NCBI RefSeq assembly: GCF_002234675.1
Contig: NC_019879.2
Location: forward strand, 25,043,855 to 25,107,854
Length of the DNA stretch: 64,000 bases
Origin: Oryzias latipes
Lineage: Eukaryota > Chordata > Actinopteri > Beloniformes > Adrianichthyidae
Direction of reading: 5' to 3'
Shown here: one piece after another, positions 11,040-23,000 of the stretch
How the letters are laid out: the number at the start of each line of letters is the position of its first letter
Numbering within the stretch: the stretch's first letter is position 1
The notes under the pieces: generated by a model
Seen by the model: the letters and a program-made list of their open reading frames with translations, nothing else
The model's database searches: none
Told to the model about the DNA's origin: nothing
Program-made: the position numbers and the translations under genes

Positions 11040-12410
11040 ATGCCTGTGCTCCCCTCCCGCATGGTGCTCGGAGCCACCCGCTGGTCACTGGAGCGACAGG
11101 TACAGGCTTCCATTCCAGATCCTGCCACTATCCCTGCCGGCTGTCCGGAGGGCCGACTCTTTGGGGGCACTCTTCCAGACTGGCCTGTCATCCAGGGGTT
11201 ACAAGGAGAGGTTTCCTCATTGCCCAGCGGTTCTGGTGGCCCTCGATGTCTTCTGACATATGTGCTTTTGTGTCAGCCTGTCGTGTTTGTGCTAGTGTCA
11301 AGACCCCCAGGACTCCCCCCTGCCGGGCTACTCCACCCTCTACCTGTGCCGTCTAGACCTTGGTCCCACGTTGCTATGGACTTCATCACTGGATTACCAA
11401 TTTCTCGAGGTAAAACGGTTATCCTCACTATCATTGACCGTTTTTCTAAGTTAGCCCATGCCATACCCCTGCAGAGACTTCCTTCAGCCAAAGAACTAGC
11501 CACCCTGGTTTCACATCACTTGTTTCGCCTTCATGGCCTTCCTCTGAGCATCACGTCGGACCGGGGCCCACAATTCATTGCAGCCTTCTGGAAGGAGTTT
11601 TGCAACCTCCTCGGGATCAAGGTCAGTCTGAGTTCTGGTTTCCATCCTCAGACTAACGGCCAGGTAGAGAGGTATAATCAGGATCTGGAGACATCGCTGT
11701 GAGCCATGTGTGGAAAGAACCCCAAGACCTGGTCTTCGCAGCTCCCATGGATTGAGAACGCCCATAACTTCCTGGTCAACACTACTGGGTACTCTCCCTT
11801 TCAGGCTGCCTATGGCTTTCAGCCTCCCTTGTTCCCACACCAGGAGCAATTGGCGACCTCCTCGGGGCCAGCGGCATTTGTGAGACGATGTTGTCACACC
11901 TGGAGCAGGTTCAGGCTGGAGCTCCTACGGAACCAGGAGCGTCTCGCTATGGTGGCTAACCGGCGAAGGTCTTTTGCTCCAGACTGCAGGGTTGGAGACA
12001 AGGTGTGGCTGTCCACGTCGGATCTCCCGCTGAAGGGTGGTTCCGGGAAGATGCAGCCCAGATTCATCGGTCCTTTTACCATCTCTCGTATCATCAACCC
12101 TGTGGCCGTGAGACTGGACCTGCCATGCTCCATGAAGGTGCATCCGGTGTTCCACGTTAGTAAGCTGAAACCTGTTCGGAACTCTCCCCTGCAGCCGGAT
12201 CCCAATCCCCCTCCTGCTCCACGGATGGTAGACGGTGGCCCGGTCTACACTGTCCGGGAGATCCTCGCCTCCAGGAGGGTAGGATGTGGCATCCAGTATT
12301 TGATCGACTGGGAGGGCTACGGTCCGGCAGATCGCCAGTGGGTGCCTAAACGCCACATCTGTGACCCCACGATGATCGCTCGTTTCCATCGCCTCCATCC
12401 GTATCAGCCT
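11040..12410 (+). pseudogene. Integrase with chromodomain (Gypsy copy 1)
   Basis: The N-terminal zinc part is frameshifted. The catalytic core keeps all three acidic positions: AMDFITGLP, TSDRGPQF and the glutamate of NGQVERYNQDLE. A TGA at 11700-11702 follows, after which the frame continues as the C-terminal DNA-binding part ([33 protein letters not shown]). Residues encoded at about 12241-12400 form a chromodomain (YTVREILASR, YLIDWEGYGPADRQWVP). Chromodomains steer insertion toward marked chromatin. The frame runs on into LTR sequence. Confidence 0.8.
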
Positions 12411-12488
12411 CGTCGGGGTTCGTCTGGTCGAGTTATTCAGTTTGTGTGTCTTTCCTGCACCTGGGTTCCTCCTTGGTTCCGCGTCACA

Positions 12489-13486
12489 TAATCAGAAAAC
12501 AAGTGATGGGATGTATACATTTAAACAATAAAAGTTTTGTGTAAGTGTTTAGATAGCTTTAGGGTGTGTGTGTGCGTGTGTGTGTGTGCGTGTGTGTGTG
12601 TGCTTGCGCGTGTGTGCCTGCGCGCGTGTGCGTTTACATGGCCGCATACCCCTATGAAATTGGTTAAAAAAGGGTCTATTAAAAAAGTTTAAATAGATCA
12701 AATAAATTACACGATGTCTGGGCATTCTTATGATTCATGTAATGTAAAGATTTAGAGAATAGGTTGAGACTGTTGAGTAATCCATAATGTGAGGTTTCAC
12801 CTTTAAGAATTTACAACTATGAATGAAATGCTTTGAAATTGCTATCAGTACATTAATCGGAAAGTCCCGATTTTTGTCAAATAATTGTAATCGAATTTAA
12901 ATTGTATTCCAATTTAAAGGGTTAATGATATTTTTGGATTTGAGACAATTATGAAAAGAACAAAACTGTTTTACATGAAAACATTCAAAGAAAAGTTTTC
13001 CACAGTTTCTACATAATTTCCACAAAAGACACAAAGATCACTATCCCAATTAAAGCAATGTACAAAATGATTGGAAGGGTAAATATCATTTTACGGGAAT
13101 AGCACTGCTCATATAGCAAATCAGTACATTGTGGCGATTTGGGGGTTAGCCCCGCCTTCAGCTTTTAAGATTCGTGGGAAGTGGGGAATCTTGGTTGTAT
13201 TAAATCGCTCACCATAAGAGAGGGAGGTGTGAGTAGAAGTGAAATTAATATTATTTGGCTAGTGGTCGGTGTGCTCAAAATAAACGGACATATATGATTG
13301 TACGCTAGCTTATGTGAGAGACATTCTCAACAAACCGGGGTTGTGCTTTGCATGGGGCACGGGTAGCAGGTTTGGTTATGTCATGTGTGGCCGCTACTAA
13401 GAGGATAGTGAATTAAGACTCAGGCTCAACGTTTCTTGCCTGGTTAGTAGGGGGTGGTGATTCAGTGCTTGCTATTAGTAATAGAT
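12489..13486. other. Spacer with GT microsatellite and a possible solo LTR
   Basis: A (GT)n-rich stretch lies at about 12564-12640. From about 13134 (TGTGGCGATTTGGGGG) to 13330 there is a GC-richer block with AATAAA that resembles LTR sequence, but no end or target duplication could be fixed. No gene. Confidence 0.3.
12564..12640. repeat. GT/GC microsatellite
   Basis: Mostly GTGTGTGT with CGCG and CTTGCGCG interruptions. Confidence 0.8.
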
Positions 13487-15438
13487 GCGCACACAGGGCC
13501 AAAGACACACACAGGACCAAAGATGCCCACAGGACCAAAGACACACACAGGGCCAAAGACACACACAGGACCAAATATGCCAACAGGACCAAGGACACAC
13601 ACAGGACCAAAGAAACACACAGGACCAAAGACACACACAGGACCAAAGATGACCACAGGACCAAAGACACACACAGGACCAAAAAAACACACAGGACCAA
13701 AAACACACAGGACAAAAGACGCACACAGGGCCAAAGACACACACAGGACCAAAGACACACACAGGGCCAAATACACACACAGGACCAAAGATGCCAACAG
13801 GACCAAAGACACACACAGGACCAAAGAAACACACAGGACCAAAGACACACACAGGACCAAAGACTCACACAGGACCAAAAACACACACAGGACCAAAGAC
13901 TCACACAGGACCAAAAACACACACAGGGCCAAAGACACACACAGGACCAAAGACAAACACACAGGACCAAAGATGCACACAAGACCAAAGACACACACAC
14001 AGGACCAAAGATGCACACAAGACCAAAGACACACACAGGGCCAAAGACACACACAGGGCCAAAGACACACACAGGACCAAAGATGCCCACAAGACCAAAG
14101 ACACACACAGGACCAAAGAAACACACAGGACCAAAGACAAACACACAGGACCAAAGATGCACACAAGACCAAAGACACACACAGGACAAAAGACGCACAC
14201 AGGGCTAAAGACACACACAGGACCAAAGACACACACAGGACCAAAGATGCCCACAGGACATCACACACAGGACGAGGGACACACACAAGACTAGAGACAC
14301 ACACAGGACCAAAGACAAACACAGGACCAAAGATGCACACAAGACCAAAGACACACACAGGACAAAAGACGCACACAGGGCTAAAGACACACACAGGACC
14401 AAAGACACACACAGGACCAAAGATGCCCACAGGACATCACACACAGGACGAGGGACACACACAAGACTAGAGACACACACAGGACCAAAGACAAACACAG
14501 GACCAAAGACACACAGAAGATAAAAGACACACACAGGACCAAAGACGCACACAGGACCAAAGACACACACAGGACCACAAGACCATAGACACACACAGGA
14601 CATCACATCACAGGACATCACACACAGGACCAGAGACACACACAGGACCAGAGACACACACAGGACTAAAGACGCACACAGGACCAAAGACGCACATGGG
14701 ACCAAAGACACACACAGGACCAAAGACACACAGGACCAAAGACACACACAGGACCAAAGACACACAGGACCAAAGACACACACAGGACAAAAGACACACA
14801 CAGGACCAAAGACACGCATAGGACCAAAGACGCATACAAGACCATAGACACACACAGGACATCACACACAGGACCAGAGACACATACAGGACTAAAGACA
14901 CACACAGAACCAAAGACGCACATGGGACCAAAGACACACACAGGATCAAAGACACACACAGGACCAAAGACACACACAGGACCAAAGACACATACAGGAC
15001 CAAAGACACAAACAGGACCAAAGACACATACAGGACCAAAGACACATACAGGACCAAAGTCGCACACAGGACCAAAGATGCACACGGGACATCACACACA
15101 GGACCAGAGACACACACAGGACAAAAGACACACACAGGTCCAAAGACACACACAGGACCAAAGACAAATACAGGACCAAAGACACACACAGGACAAAAGA
15201 CACACACAGGACCAAAGACGCACACAGGACCAAAGACACACACAGGACAAAAGACACACATAGAACCAAAGACAAATACAGGACAAAAGACACACACAGG
15301 ACCAAAGACACACACAGGACAAAAAAACACACAGGACCAAAGACACACACAGGACCAAAGACACACACAGGACCAAAGACACACACAGGACCAAAGACAC
15401 ACACAGGACCAGAGACACACTCAGAACATCACACACCA
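13487..15438. repeat. 18-bp minisatellite, about 108 units
   Basis: The unit is ACACACAGGACCAAAGAC, tandem for about 1.95 kb with recurrent variants (GATGCCCAC, GACGCACAC, GGGCCAAAG, GGACATCAC). A larger repeat of about 176 bases is superimposed: the block containing GGACATCACACACAGGACG occurs at 14256 and 14432. Because 18 is a multiple of three and the unit has no stop, long frames open on both strands (TGPKTH-type and FGPVCV-type polypeptides). These are by-products, not genes. Confidence 0.95.
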
Positions 15439-16131
15439 AGCAGAAATGAACTTATTGCTAAAATTTTGTCACAACTTCAGCTCTAAGAAAATGACAACAG
15501 AGCTAAGAAAACTGAATAATTTAATTTATTATTTCTAATTATTAATATTACCTGTTTTTTGGTTCATATTTGCATGATTTTGACAGAATATATTTATTAT
15601 TTTGGATCAATATTCCTGTCTGTTTTTATTCACATTTATGTTTAAAAAGTTAGAATTAAGGTTAAGTTTGAAAGGTTTAAAAGTTTAGCTTTAGCGTGTT
15701 CAATAAATGTTTTTCTTGCTCGGTCCGCAACCTTAAGTGTGTTTTGGATTTAGGCCCCCTCTGCAACTGAGTTTGACCCCCCCTGTAATACGAGTCTAGA
15801 AATTTCATGCATGTTTTTGTGTGTAAAATGAGCAAATAAAAATAGGAGGTTTTTAGTAAACAGGTCCTGTGGGGCCCTTCATACCACTTAGTGCCCATGA
15901 AATAACCGTAAGTCTCAAAAGGGTTGGTGACCCCTTCTCCAGGTGGATCACCTACATGTCTGTAAATGGATGGCTCATTAAAGGGAAACACAGACAAGAA
16001 CTTAAAGTGAATCCCTTTCCATTTGTAATCTGTTATTCAGAAATGTCATTGGCAAGGGAAGCAGTTATAAATCTTCATGAATACAAAAAAGAATATTATT
16101 AGTCGTTTTGTTTGCGACAGGTCCTCGAAAG
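15439..16131. other. AT-rich spacer
   Basis: No supported gene. A stretch near 15710-15810 is rich in C-runs and could be a decayed transposon end. Confidence 0.3.
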
Positions 16132-16188
16132 TTAGGATGATTTGCTGTGGCGACCCTTGATGGGACAAGCCGAGAGAGAAAGAAGAAG
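16132..16188 (+). mobile_element. 5'-truncated RTE LINE 3' tail
   Basis: The sequence AGGATGATTTGCTGTGGCGA and the following CGACCC...AAGCCGAGAGAGAAAG match the last about 50 bases of the RTE element that ends at 29152. It is a dead-on-arrival copy ending in GAAGAAG. Confidence 0.75.
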
Positions 16189-16964
16189 TTTTGTTTGATT
16201 TAGGTACAGGTCAGTAATTACAACAGACCTGTTACAGGATGAAGTCTTTGAGAAAAAATCTGTTTAAATATTTTTTTCAGCAGATTTTAAAGAACTGTAC
16301 TGATTATGAAGAGGTAATGATCATATTTAAATGGAAGCTGACATTGGATTTAAACGGGAAAAAACTGGCATTTTGGACAGTTTCTGCAGAGTGTTGTTCC
16401 TGCCATTTCCCATCATCCCTTTGTTTACACTCTCTCACTAGCTTACAGCTCCTCACAACTCCAACCTAACATCGCCAGTGCAACAAAATAGAGCCAGATA
16501 CCAGCGGAGAGGGGGAAAACAAAGACGTGCCTGGGTCTTTTAGTCGGCAGGTGGATGCATCAGAATCGAGTGGAAAAGTCAAGCTTTTTCAAGCATTTTT
16601 TCGTCTGCTTCTAATTCACCATGATTAGAATAAGGAAAAAATATGAAACACAGTTGTTTTTTTTAAATATCTTTATATATATATATAAACATAAAAAATT
16701 CCATGATGGAGGACATATATACATATGTTTATTTTTTTTGAGAGAGAAAAAAGCTTTGTTCGCCGAAAGCTTTCTAGCTTTCGTTGGTTCTTTATCACAT
16801 GAATATATAAAAATGCAGTCATCTTCCAGAAAAACAGAATTCCTTCAGAATAAACGGTCATTTGTGTTTTGTGTTGTACTTTATAAGCAGACAGCCACAA
16901 GATACGGAGAGGGAGGGGGGGGGGTTTGAGGCAGAGGAAGGTACGTGATGCTTGAACATCGACT
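16189..16964 (+). other. Region upstream of gene A
   Basis: No coding signal. A short G-run lies at about 16914-16925. The last about 30 bases before the gene A leader resemble the sequence before the gene B leader at 51740-51760, so part of the 5' UTR or promoter was duplicated. No clear TATA box is identified. Confidence 0.3.
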
Positions 16965-17091
16965 ATGGAACTTTTAGGAGTGACAGCAGCGAACCGAAGA
17001 GCAAAAGACAGAAAAACATGGTTTTCTGGGGGACTGTTCTCCATCACTTTGTTCTTGTTGACATCTCATCTAGAGACGAAACACTTTGAAG
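16965..17091 (+). CDS. Gene A exon 1: leader peptide
   Basis: Begins at ATG 16965. After about 18 mostly polar residues it reads a hydrophobic core ([17 protein letters not shown]), a plausible signal sequence, and ends in phase 1 at GAAG|GTTTGT. The paralogous exon at 51761-51905 is similar in both sequence and phase. A shorter leader starting at an internal position cannot be excluded. Confidence 0.65.
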
Positions 17092-20000
17092 GTTTGTTGC
17101 CATTTTTGCTTTTGCCCTTTAGCGCCTCACATGATGATCATGATGACGAAGGGAACATCGATGCACTCCTTTTCTTTATACTAAAATGTTTGTTGTCTGC
17201 AAATGTTTAGAACTGTCTGGTTTTCAGAACAAACGTGTGCAAATTATTTCAAGAAAACAGTTATTACTCAAAGATAACGAAAAAAAGGCTGTTGGTGATA
17301 CTTGCATCTGCTTTACTAAACTATCGCGAGGCATCAAAACGTTTTTTAAAGAAGTATCTTCAGAAATGAACCGAGACTATATCTAGATCATTTTGGAAAA
17401 TGATTCAGTGGATTACATCTTTTTATTTTTGGATGAGATGTTTCTGAAATGTGGGGGAAAAATCCTCTAACTTAAGTCAAACCTTAAAAAATAAATAAAC
17501 GTCACAAAGAGAAGAGCACACAAGCCCAAAGTCTGTAATTACAGAGGGGGAAAACTGTTATGAGTGCAATGGATGTACTAATCAGTGAATATTTGACCAA
17601 ATTCACATTTATTTACTATTATTTTCTTTTAACAGAAACCAAATCTGCCACAGATATTTCTTAATTTAGGTGGATATTATCTGTGAACAAAGTGTTGTTA
17701 CCCTGACAACAGCTAATCCTATTTTCAAGGTGCTTTAAAAATCCAAGTTTTTCTGTTTTCAAACACAAAATACGCTGAATGTCACTGTCCGAACAGGATA
17801 AAGTTTTATTGAACACAATAAAACTAAACTTTTAACACGTTTTAAATGTAAATATGAATAAAATAGACAGAGAATGTTATACAGGAATAAATCAACTTAA
17901 CACTTAATAACTCTTTTTTCTCTCCATAAAAATATACTCTCTCAAAACTATACAAGAAAGTGAATGTTAAAAGAAAAAGACATAGTTTCCCTTACTTGTA
18001 TGTCATTTTATTTAAAAAAAAACTAAATATACTAAAAATATTTTGCTCTCCATAAAAATACAACCTTTAAAAATTACACAAATTCAGAATAAGAATATGA
18101 TGCAAAGGAATATGCTGTAGTGAAAATGATGCTATTGTTATATTTTGTTGGGAGGTGAAGCGTGCATTATGGGATCTGTAGTGAAAGTTACGCTACTGTT
18201 AAATTTCCTCAGGAGGTGAAGCGAATGAAAATCCGAAAAATCAGAACAATGTGGCTCACAAACCTTGACTTTGACACGTGTGCCGTAGGGAATTATGGAA
18301 AAAATCAGAAAGATTTAATGTGATGTGCAGAAAGTCTGATTTTATTTGACAAATGTAAAAACACCTTTGAACCCTCAATCAATCAATAAATCAAGGCTCT
18401 TGCTGGGATGGGGGGGGGGGGGGGGGTTGATGCCCCTTCCCGGTGCGTAGAGCCGACCAAAAAAACAAGGGTGTTCCAAGCTTTCCGGTCTTGTGCCAGA
18501 AGCTCAGTATCCTTCATACCAACCCCACAAGGTTTAACATCCCCCACAATAACGTCTGTCCACCGAGTACAGGGTTTGCCTCAAGGTCGTTTCCAGCCCG
18601 CAGCCCCTGGGTTAAACTCCAAGATGGCTCGCGTTGGATGGTAAGAGGGAAGACGGAGAAAATGGCGGAACCATCTGATGCGGCGTTGCGCAGCAAGGCA
18701 AGAGGCTTGGGGCTGGCAGGTTTGGGCTCTTAAGGCTTTGTTAGAGACACGTTGGGGCCACTTGATGTTTTCAATGGTCCTGAGAGCCCGGCTGTCAAAG
18801 CCATCTATTTTTGCGGCTAAGCTCTTATTTAAGGGCCATGTCTCAGTACCACAAAGCAGAATGGAAAGTACAGCTAGGTTGTAGATCCGGAGCTTTGTCT
18901 TACGCGAGATTTTTTGATGACGCCACAGTGGTTGGTTGATAGACTGCAGGGCTGATGCTTCCAGTTCCCTTCTGCGGGTGATCTCTGGTTTTAGGTCACC
19001 GTTAGCCGTCACTATGGATCCCAGGTATGTAAAGCTCTTCACAGGCTCGATGACATCGTTGCCGAGCTGGAGAAGGGGGTGGGTCTGGGCCATCACCAAC
19101 GTGCATGAATTTGGTTTTTGTCCAGTTCACCATGAGACCACACTTTTTTGCCTCTCTGCTGTAAATGCTCAGAGCAATTTTAGCTGGCTCAGGGATGTGC
19201 TGAACAAGATGGTGTCGTCAACATACTCCAGGTCAGTCAAATGGTAATTGCCAAGAGACACTTCAGGGACTTGCTCACAGACCGGATTTCCAACAATTTC
19301 GACTGGAGGATTTCTGATTTTTCTAGCAGTTTTGAAGCTCCCTACAGTGGGAGGTCAGCTGTTGGAGGTTTGCCCCGCCCTCCCCCCACCCTCCCCCTGC
19401 TGGCTCTTCGCCTCTCCCCTCTATTACTGTCAAGTTATTTTTGCCCCACTTGAAGGGGAAAGCATCAAATGGAGGAAATGCCAGCAGGACTCCACTCATG
19501 ACTCAAGAACTCCATGAACGTGTCTCTTTTCTTTATTTGTATTTGATTTTGGACAGAGACCTTTTCCAGTGTTAATGAGTGGTTGAAGAAACCAAACAAG
19601 GTGAAAAACCTGTACAGAAATAATACTTATGAAAATATATTCTGTTTTGCAATTAAATTACAAATAACTATACTTTACATTTCAAATAACAAAATATCAT
19701 ATTTCAAATTATCAGGTTTCACACAACAATGAACCGTGATCAATTAATCAAGCAGACAGAAAATACATTTCAAAACAACCCACGTCTAAAGCGCACCGAT
19801 AACGCGATAGACAGCTGATCTCTAAAGGCGCCCCTGAAACAGCTGATCAACCCCCGATCACTTCCGCATCTTACCGGCTGCCTCTCCACTTTTTTAGATG
19901 CCTTGGGGTGGATTTTCCTTTCATCTAACGGTTGGCCCGAACGTCTGCTTCCTTCAGCTCGCCTGTCAGATCAGTGATCACCGCTTTTGCGCGACACGTA

Positions 20001-23000
20001 AATCACCATGCGCTCACAGGCACGCTGACGTGTACGTAATGTTCCCGTGTGGCGTTGGGGGGATTCCGGCTGCTGCTGCTGCTTCGGCGGGGGTCTTGTG
20101 GTGGGGATGGCTGGGCACTCTCCCTCCTTCTTTTCACGTTCCCCCATCCATTTTAGAAGAACATAAACACTCACCAGGGGCCTCATTTATAAACGTTGCG
20201 TACGCACAAAAGAAGGCGTACGCCACTCTCTACGCAATAGTTGAGATTTATAAAAAGCAAACTTGACGGGAAAATGTGCGGTCCTTCACGCAAGCTCTGA
20301 CCCAGGCGTACGCACAAAAACGGGTGAAATGAGAAACGGTGACACCGTCGGCAGATGGAAGAAACACGTGAAAGTGAAAATGACAATACTGCCTCTCATA
20401 AATAACATGAAGACTTCACAAAGCAAGTCTAACAATTAACAGCCTACACGAACACCCGTTTGATCGATCAGCAGTGAAACAAACAAAACAATCAAACGAA
20501 AATTACAACAGAAATTCAAACGAACACTAATTTGGAAAAAGAAAAGTGAAATATGTTGTGCAATATTGGCATGTTGTCCAATTCATCCTCATAAATAATT
20601 TAGTTAACAGAACGAAATAATGTACAAAACTGATATTCTCGTCAGTGTGTCCGTCTGGCGGAGCAGATATCAGTGCGGGCGTGCGGACGGACGGACAGAC
20701 GTACTAATTGTCCACTGGGGAAAGTTGTTTTCATAGTAAAACCTTTCTTCATAAGCTACATAATTATGGTATTCATGCATATGCCTTTAGTTTGTTTTAT
20801 TTTTGATAAAACAATGTATGCGTATGTCTCAACCATTCAGAAAGCCACAAGAAATTACATTTGCGCAGATCAATTTCCCATTTCCACGTGGATTATTACC
20901 GACATCTGTAGCTTGTCAGATGGAACTAAATGGAGGGAAATAAAATGCCCCATCACAATGCGTAATGACGCACAATGGCTGATCTTGCGCTCTTAGAAGA
21001 TGTGGCAAATGGAAGAATTCGGAGTGAACGCATCTTTAGACAGCAAGAAGACGTGCTGGCAAATGAGGACGAGTGGCTTATGAGCCGGTTCCGACTTAAT
21101 CGATCCGTCCTTTTGGACCTCTGCGGGCTTTTGGGCCCGGCGCTACAGAGGAGCACTTGGAGGAACCACACCACGCGGCGTTACAGAGGAGCACTCGGAG
21201 GAACCACGTGTGTCACCCGGTGCATCTGGCGCTCCGGTCCCCCCGGCGCATGCATCTGGCGCTCCGGTGTGTGTCCCCCCCCCCCCCGATGGAGCGCAGC
21301 ATTTACGGCGTCTGCCACCGTTTGCCGCTCACGTGCCTTTTTGGCATTAGTAATGCCCTTACTGTGCCCTCCAAACAACACTTTTCTCCTCTTTTCCACC
21401 TCGCCAACGATAACTTCTACTTCACATTGAGTGAAGTTACGTTTTTTTGATTTCATCTCGGTGTTTGCCATGATTGCGCAATCAATGAATATTCATTTGT
21501 GGGCGTTTCACGGACTATTTATTGACAACTATGGGCGTGTCATGAAGCCGCAAAAAGCTGCGCTGCATTTAGAATCGGTTGTGATTTATTAAGGGAAAGA
21601 TGCGTAGGATGTGCGTGCGCACGGTTTTATAAATCCGAATATTTCTTTGCGTACGCACGTCCTATGTTTCATCCGTACGCCACTTCTGACGCAAATCCTA
21701 CGCAAAGTTTTATAAATGAGGCCCCTGAGCACAGGTGTTAGCTCACCTTTGCACTAACAGTTTACATGATTGAATGACTGAAATATTTCACACTAGTTGG
21801 TTTTAAGGCATACGTATGCGTGTGAACACATCTGTTTTGTGTACATGTCGACATGTGGACATTTTTGCAGCTAGCAGGTGTGTTGACAACATTTGCGTGT
21901 CTGCAGAGTGTCTGCCCGAAATGCGACGAGTCGCTATTTCAAACAATATCTTCCTTCATGAAGAATTGCTCAGTGCTCCATGATTTCCATAAACTTGAGA
22001 TCTTCTCTGGACATTCCATTTTCTTTCAAGTTTCTTTCATTAATATCTTGATTATATTGTTTGACCAACATTTCTTCAAGTTTTCATACAGATATTTTGT
22101 TTACAAGAGCCATGGGTAACTTCCCCTTTGAAGCACCACTGTTACCAGTCAGTGGGCCATTAACCACCCATCCCAGCATCGTCTTAATAGCATACGGACC
22201 ATTTCCGCAACTATTTATAACCTCCCATGGTTCTAATACCTTGGGGGCGTTGGTTCCAATCAACAAGCCGACGTCTGCCGATATATGTGGGAATTTAACT
22301 TTGGACAAATGAAGCCATTTTGCCAGTTCTTCAGGTGTAACCATGCTGTCAACAGTTACTGGCATTTCCCGTTGGGTGAAAACTTCTGGAAGAACATGGA
22401 ATTTGTCGCTGTTCAACCCAGAAACTTGTAAACCAGTCAATGAATAGGCTGTGACCACCGTTTTCTGTCCCATTGTGCTTAAAAGAAAGTTTGTTTTTCT
22501 TCCTGTAACTCTAAACTGTTGCATTAGATCAGGGGTCGGGAACCTATGGCTCGCGAGCCATATATGGCTCTTTTGATGGTCACATGTGGCTCGCAGACAA
22601 ATCTTTAATTATAATTTTTTTTTTCATTAGACCAGTCCTTCTCGGGCGCGATGCGATGCCAGAGGCGCGCAGTAGTAGCGGTGCTTGGAGAACAAAATCT
22701 GCGCCAGCGCTATCAGTTACTATTATCTATTATTTCCCAGAGTTTGTACCAGCCTGAAACCTGTGAATTGCCGTGCCCAAAACTGCGCGCTCCCATCTCT
22801 GAGAAAGAGCGCGCAGTTGCGGGGACGGGATGTGTGAGGAAGAAAGCAGGGGGGGGGGGGGGGCAGCAGGTGAACCGCGCAGGGATTGTAAAAACGTAAA
22901 ATCCGCTGCCCGTCACTCACTGCAGCGTGTGAGTGTGTGTTTGGCTCCCCGTCTGCATGTGATCAATCTGTCTCACATCTACAGAACATTGATACTAACC

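Larger units (their letters stand above)
8840..12488 (+). mobile_element. Ty3/Gypsy chromovirus remnant (copy 1)
   Basis: In order: an LTR-like stretch (about 8845-9005), Gag zinc knuckle, protease, RT, RNase H, integrase and chromodomain, then an LTR-end remnant (12429-12488). That order with a C-terminal chromodomain defines chromoviruses. About 27 bases near 8979 and 12429 (CGAGTTATTYAGTTTGTGTG core) are shared, so both ends keep LTR sequence, but most of each LTR, the primer site and most of gag are deleted. Several frameshifts and stops make it inactive. Confidence 0.8.
20177..21725 (+). mobile_element. PIF/Harbinger DNA transposon, internally deleted
   Basis: Bounded by 17-bp terminal inverted repeats GGGGCCTCATTTATAAA (20177-20193 and reverse complement to 21725). 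The subterminal sequence is rich in GCGTACGCA words at both ends. It holds the start of a HARBI1-like transposase on + and the start of a Myb/SANT-like protein on -, the two proteins expected in this superfamily, but the bodies of both are gone. The flanking bases do not form a clean 3-bp duplication. An unfilled relative of the target is at about 63700. Confidence 0.75.

Noticed and set aside
13487..15438. CRISPR-like array of short repeats
   Set aside because: Units are contiguous with no unique spacers, and the genome is eukaryotic; it is a minisatellite.
13454..15439. Many long ORFs on both strands over the minisatellite, up to 338 codons
   Set aside because: The repeat unit is 18 bases without a stop in most frames, so open frames are automatic; no start context, splice site or domain.
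20975..21471. Domesticated HARBI1-like host gene
   Set aside because: Only the first about 60 residues are transposase-like, no catalytic domain, and the fragment lies between the element's own inverted ends.
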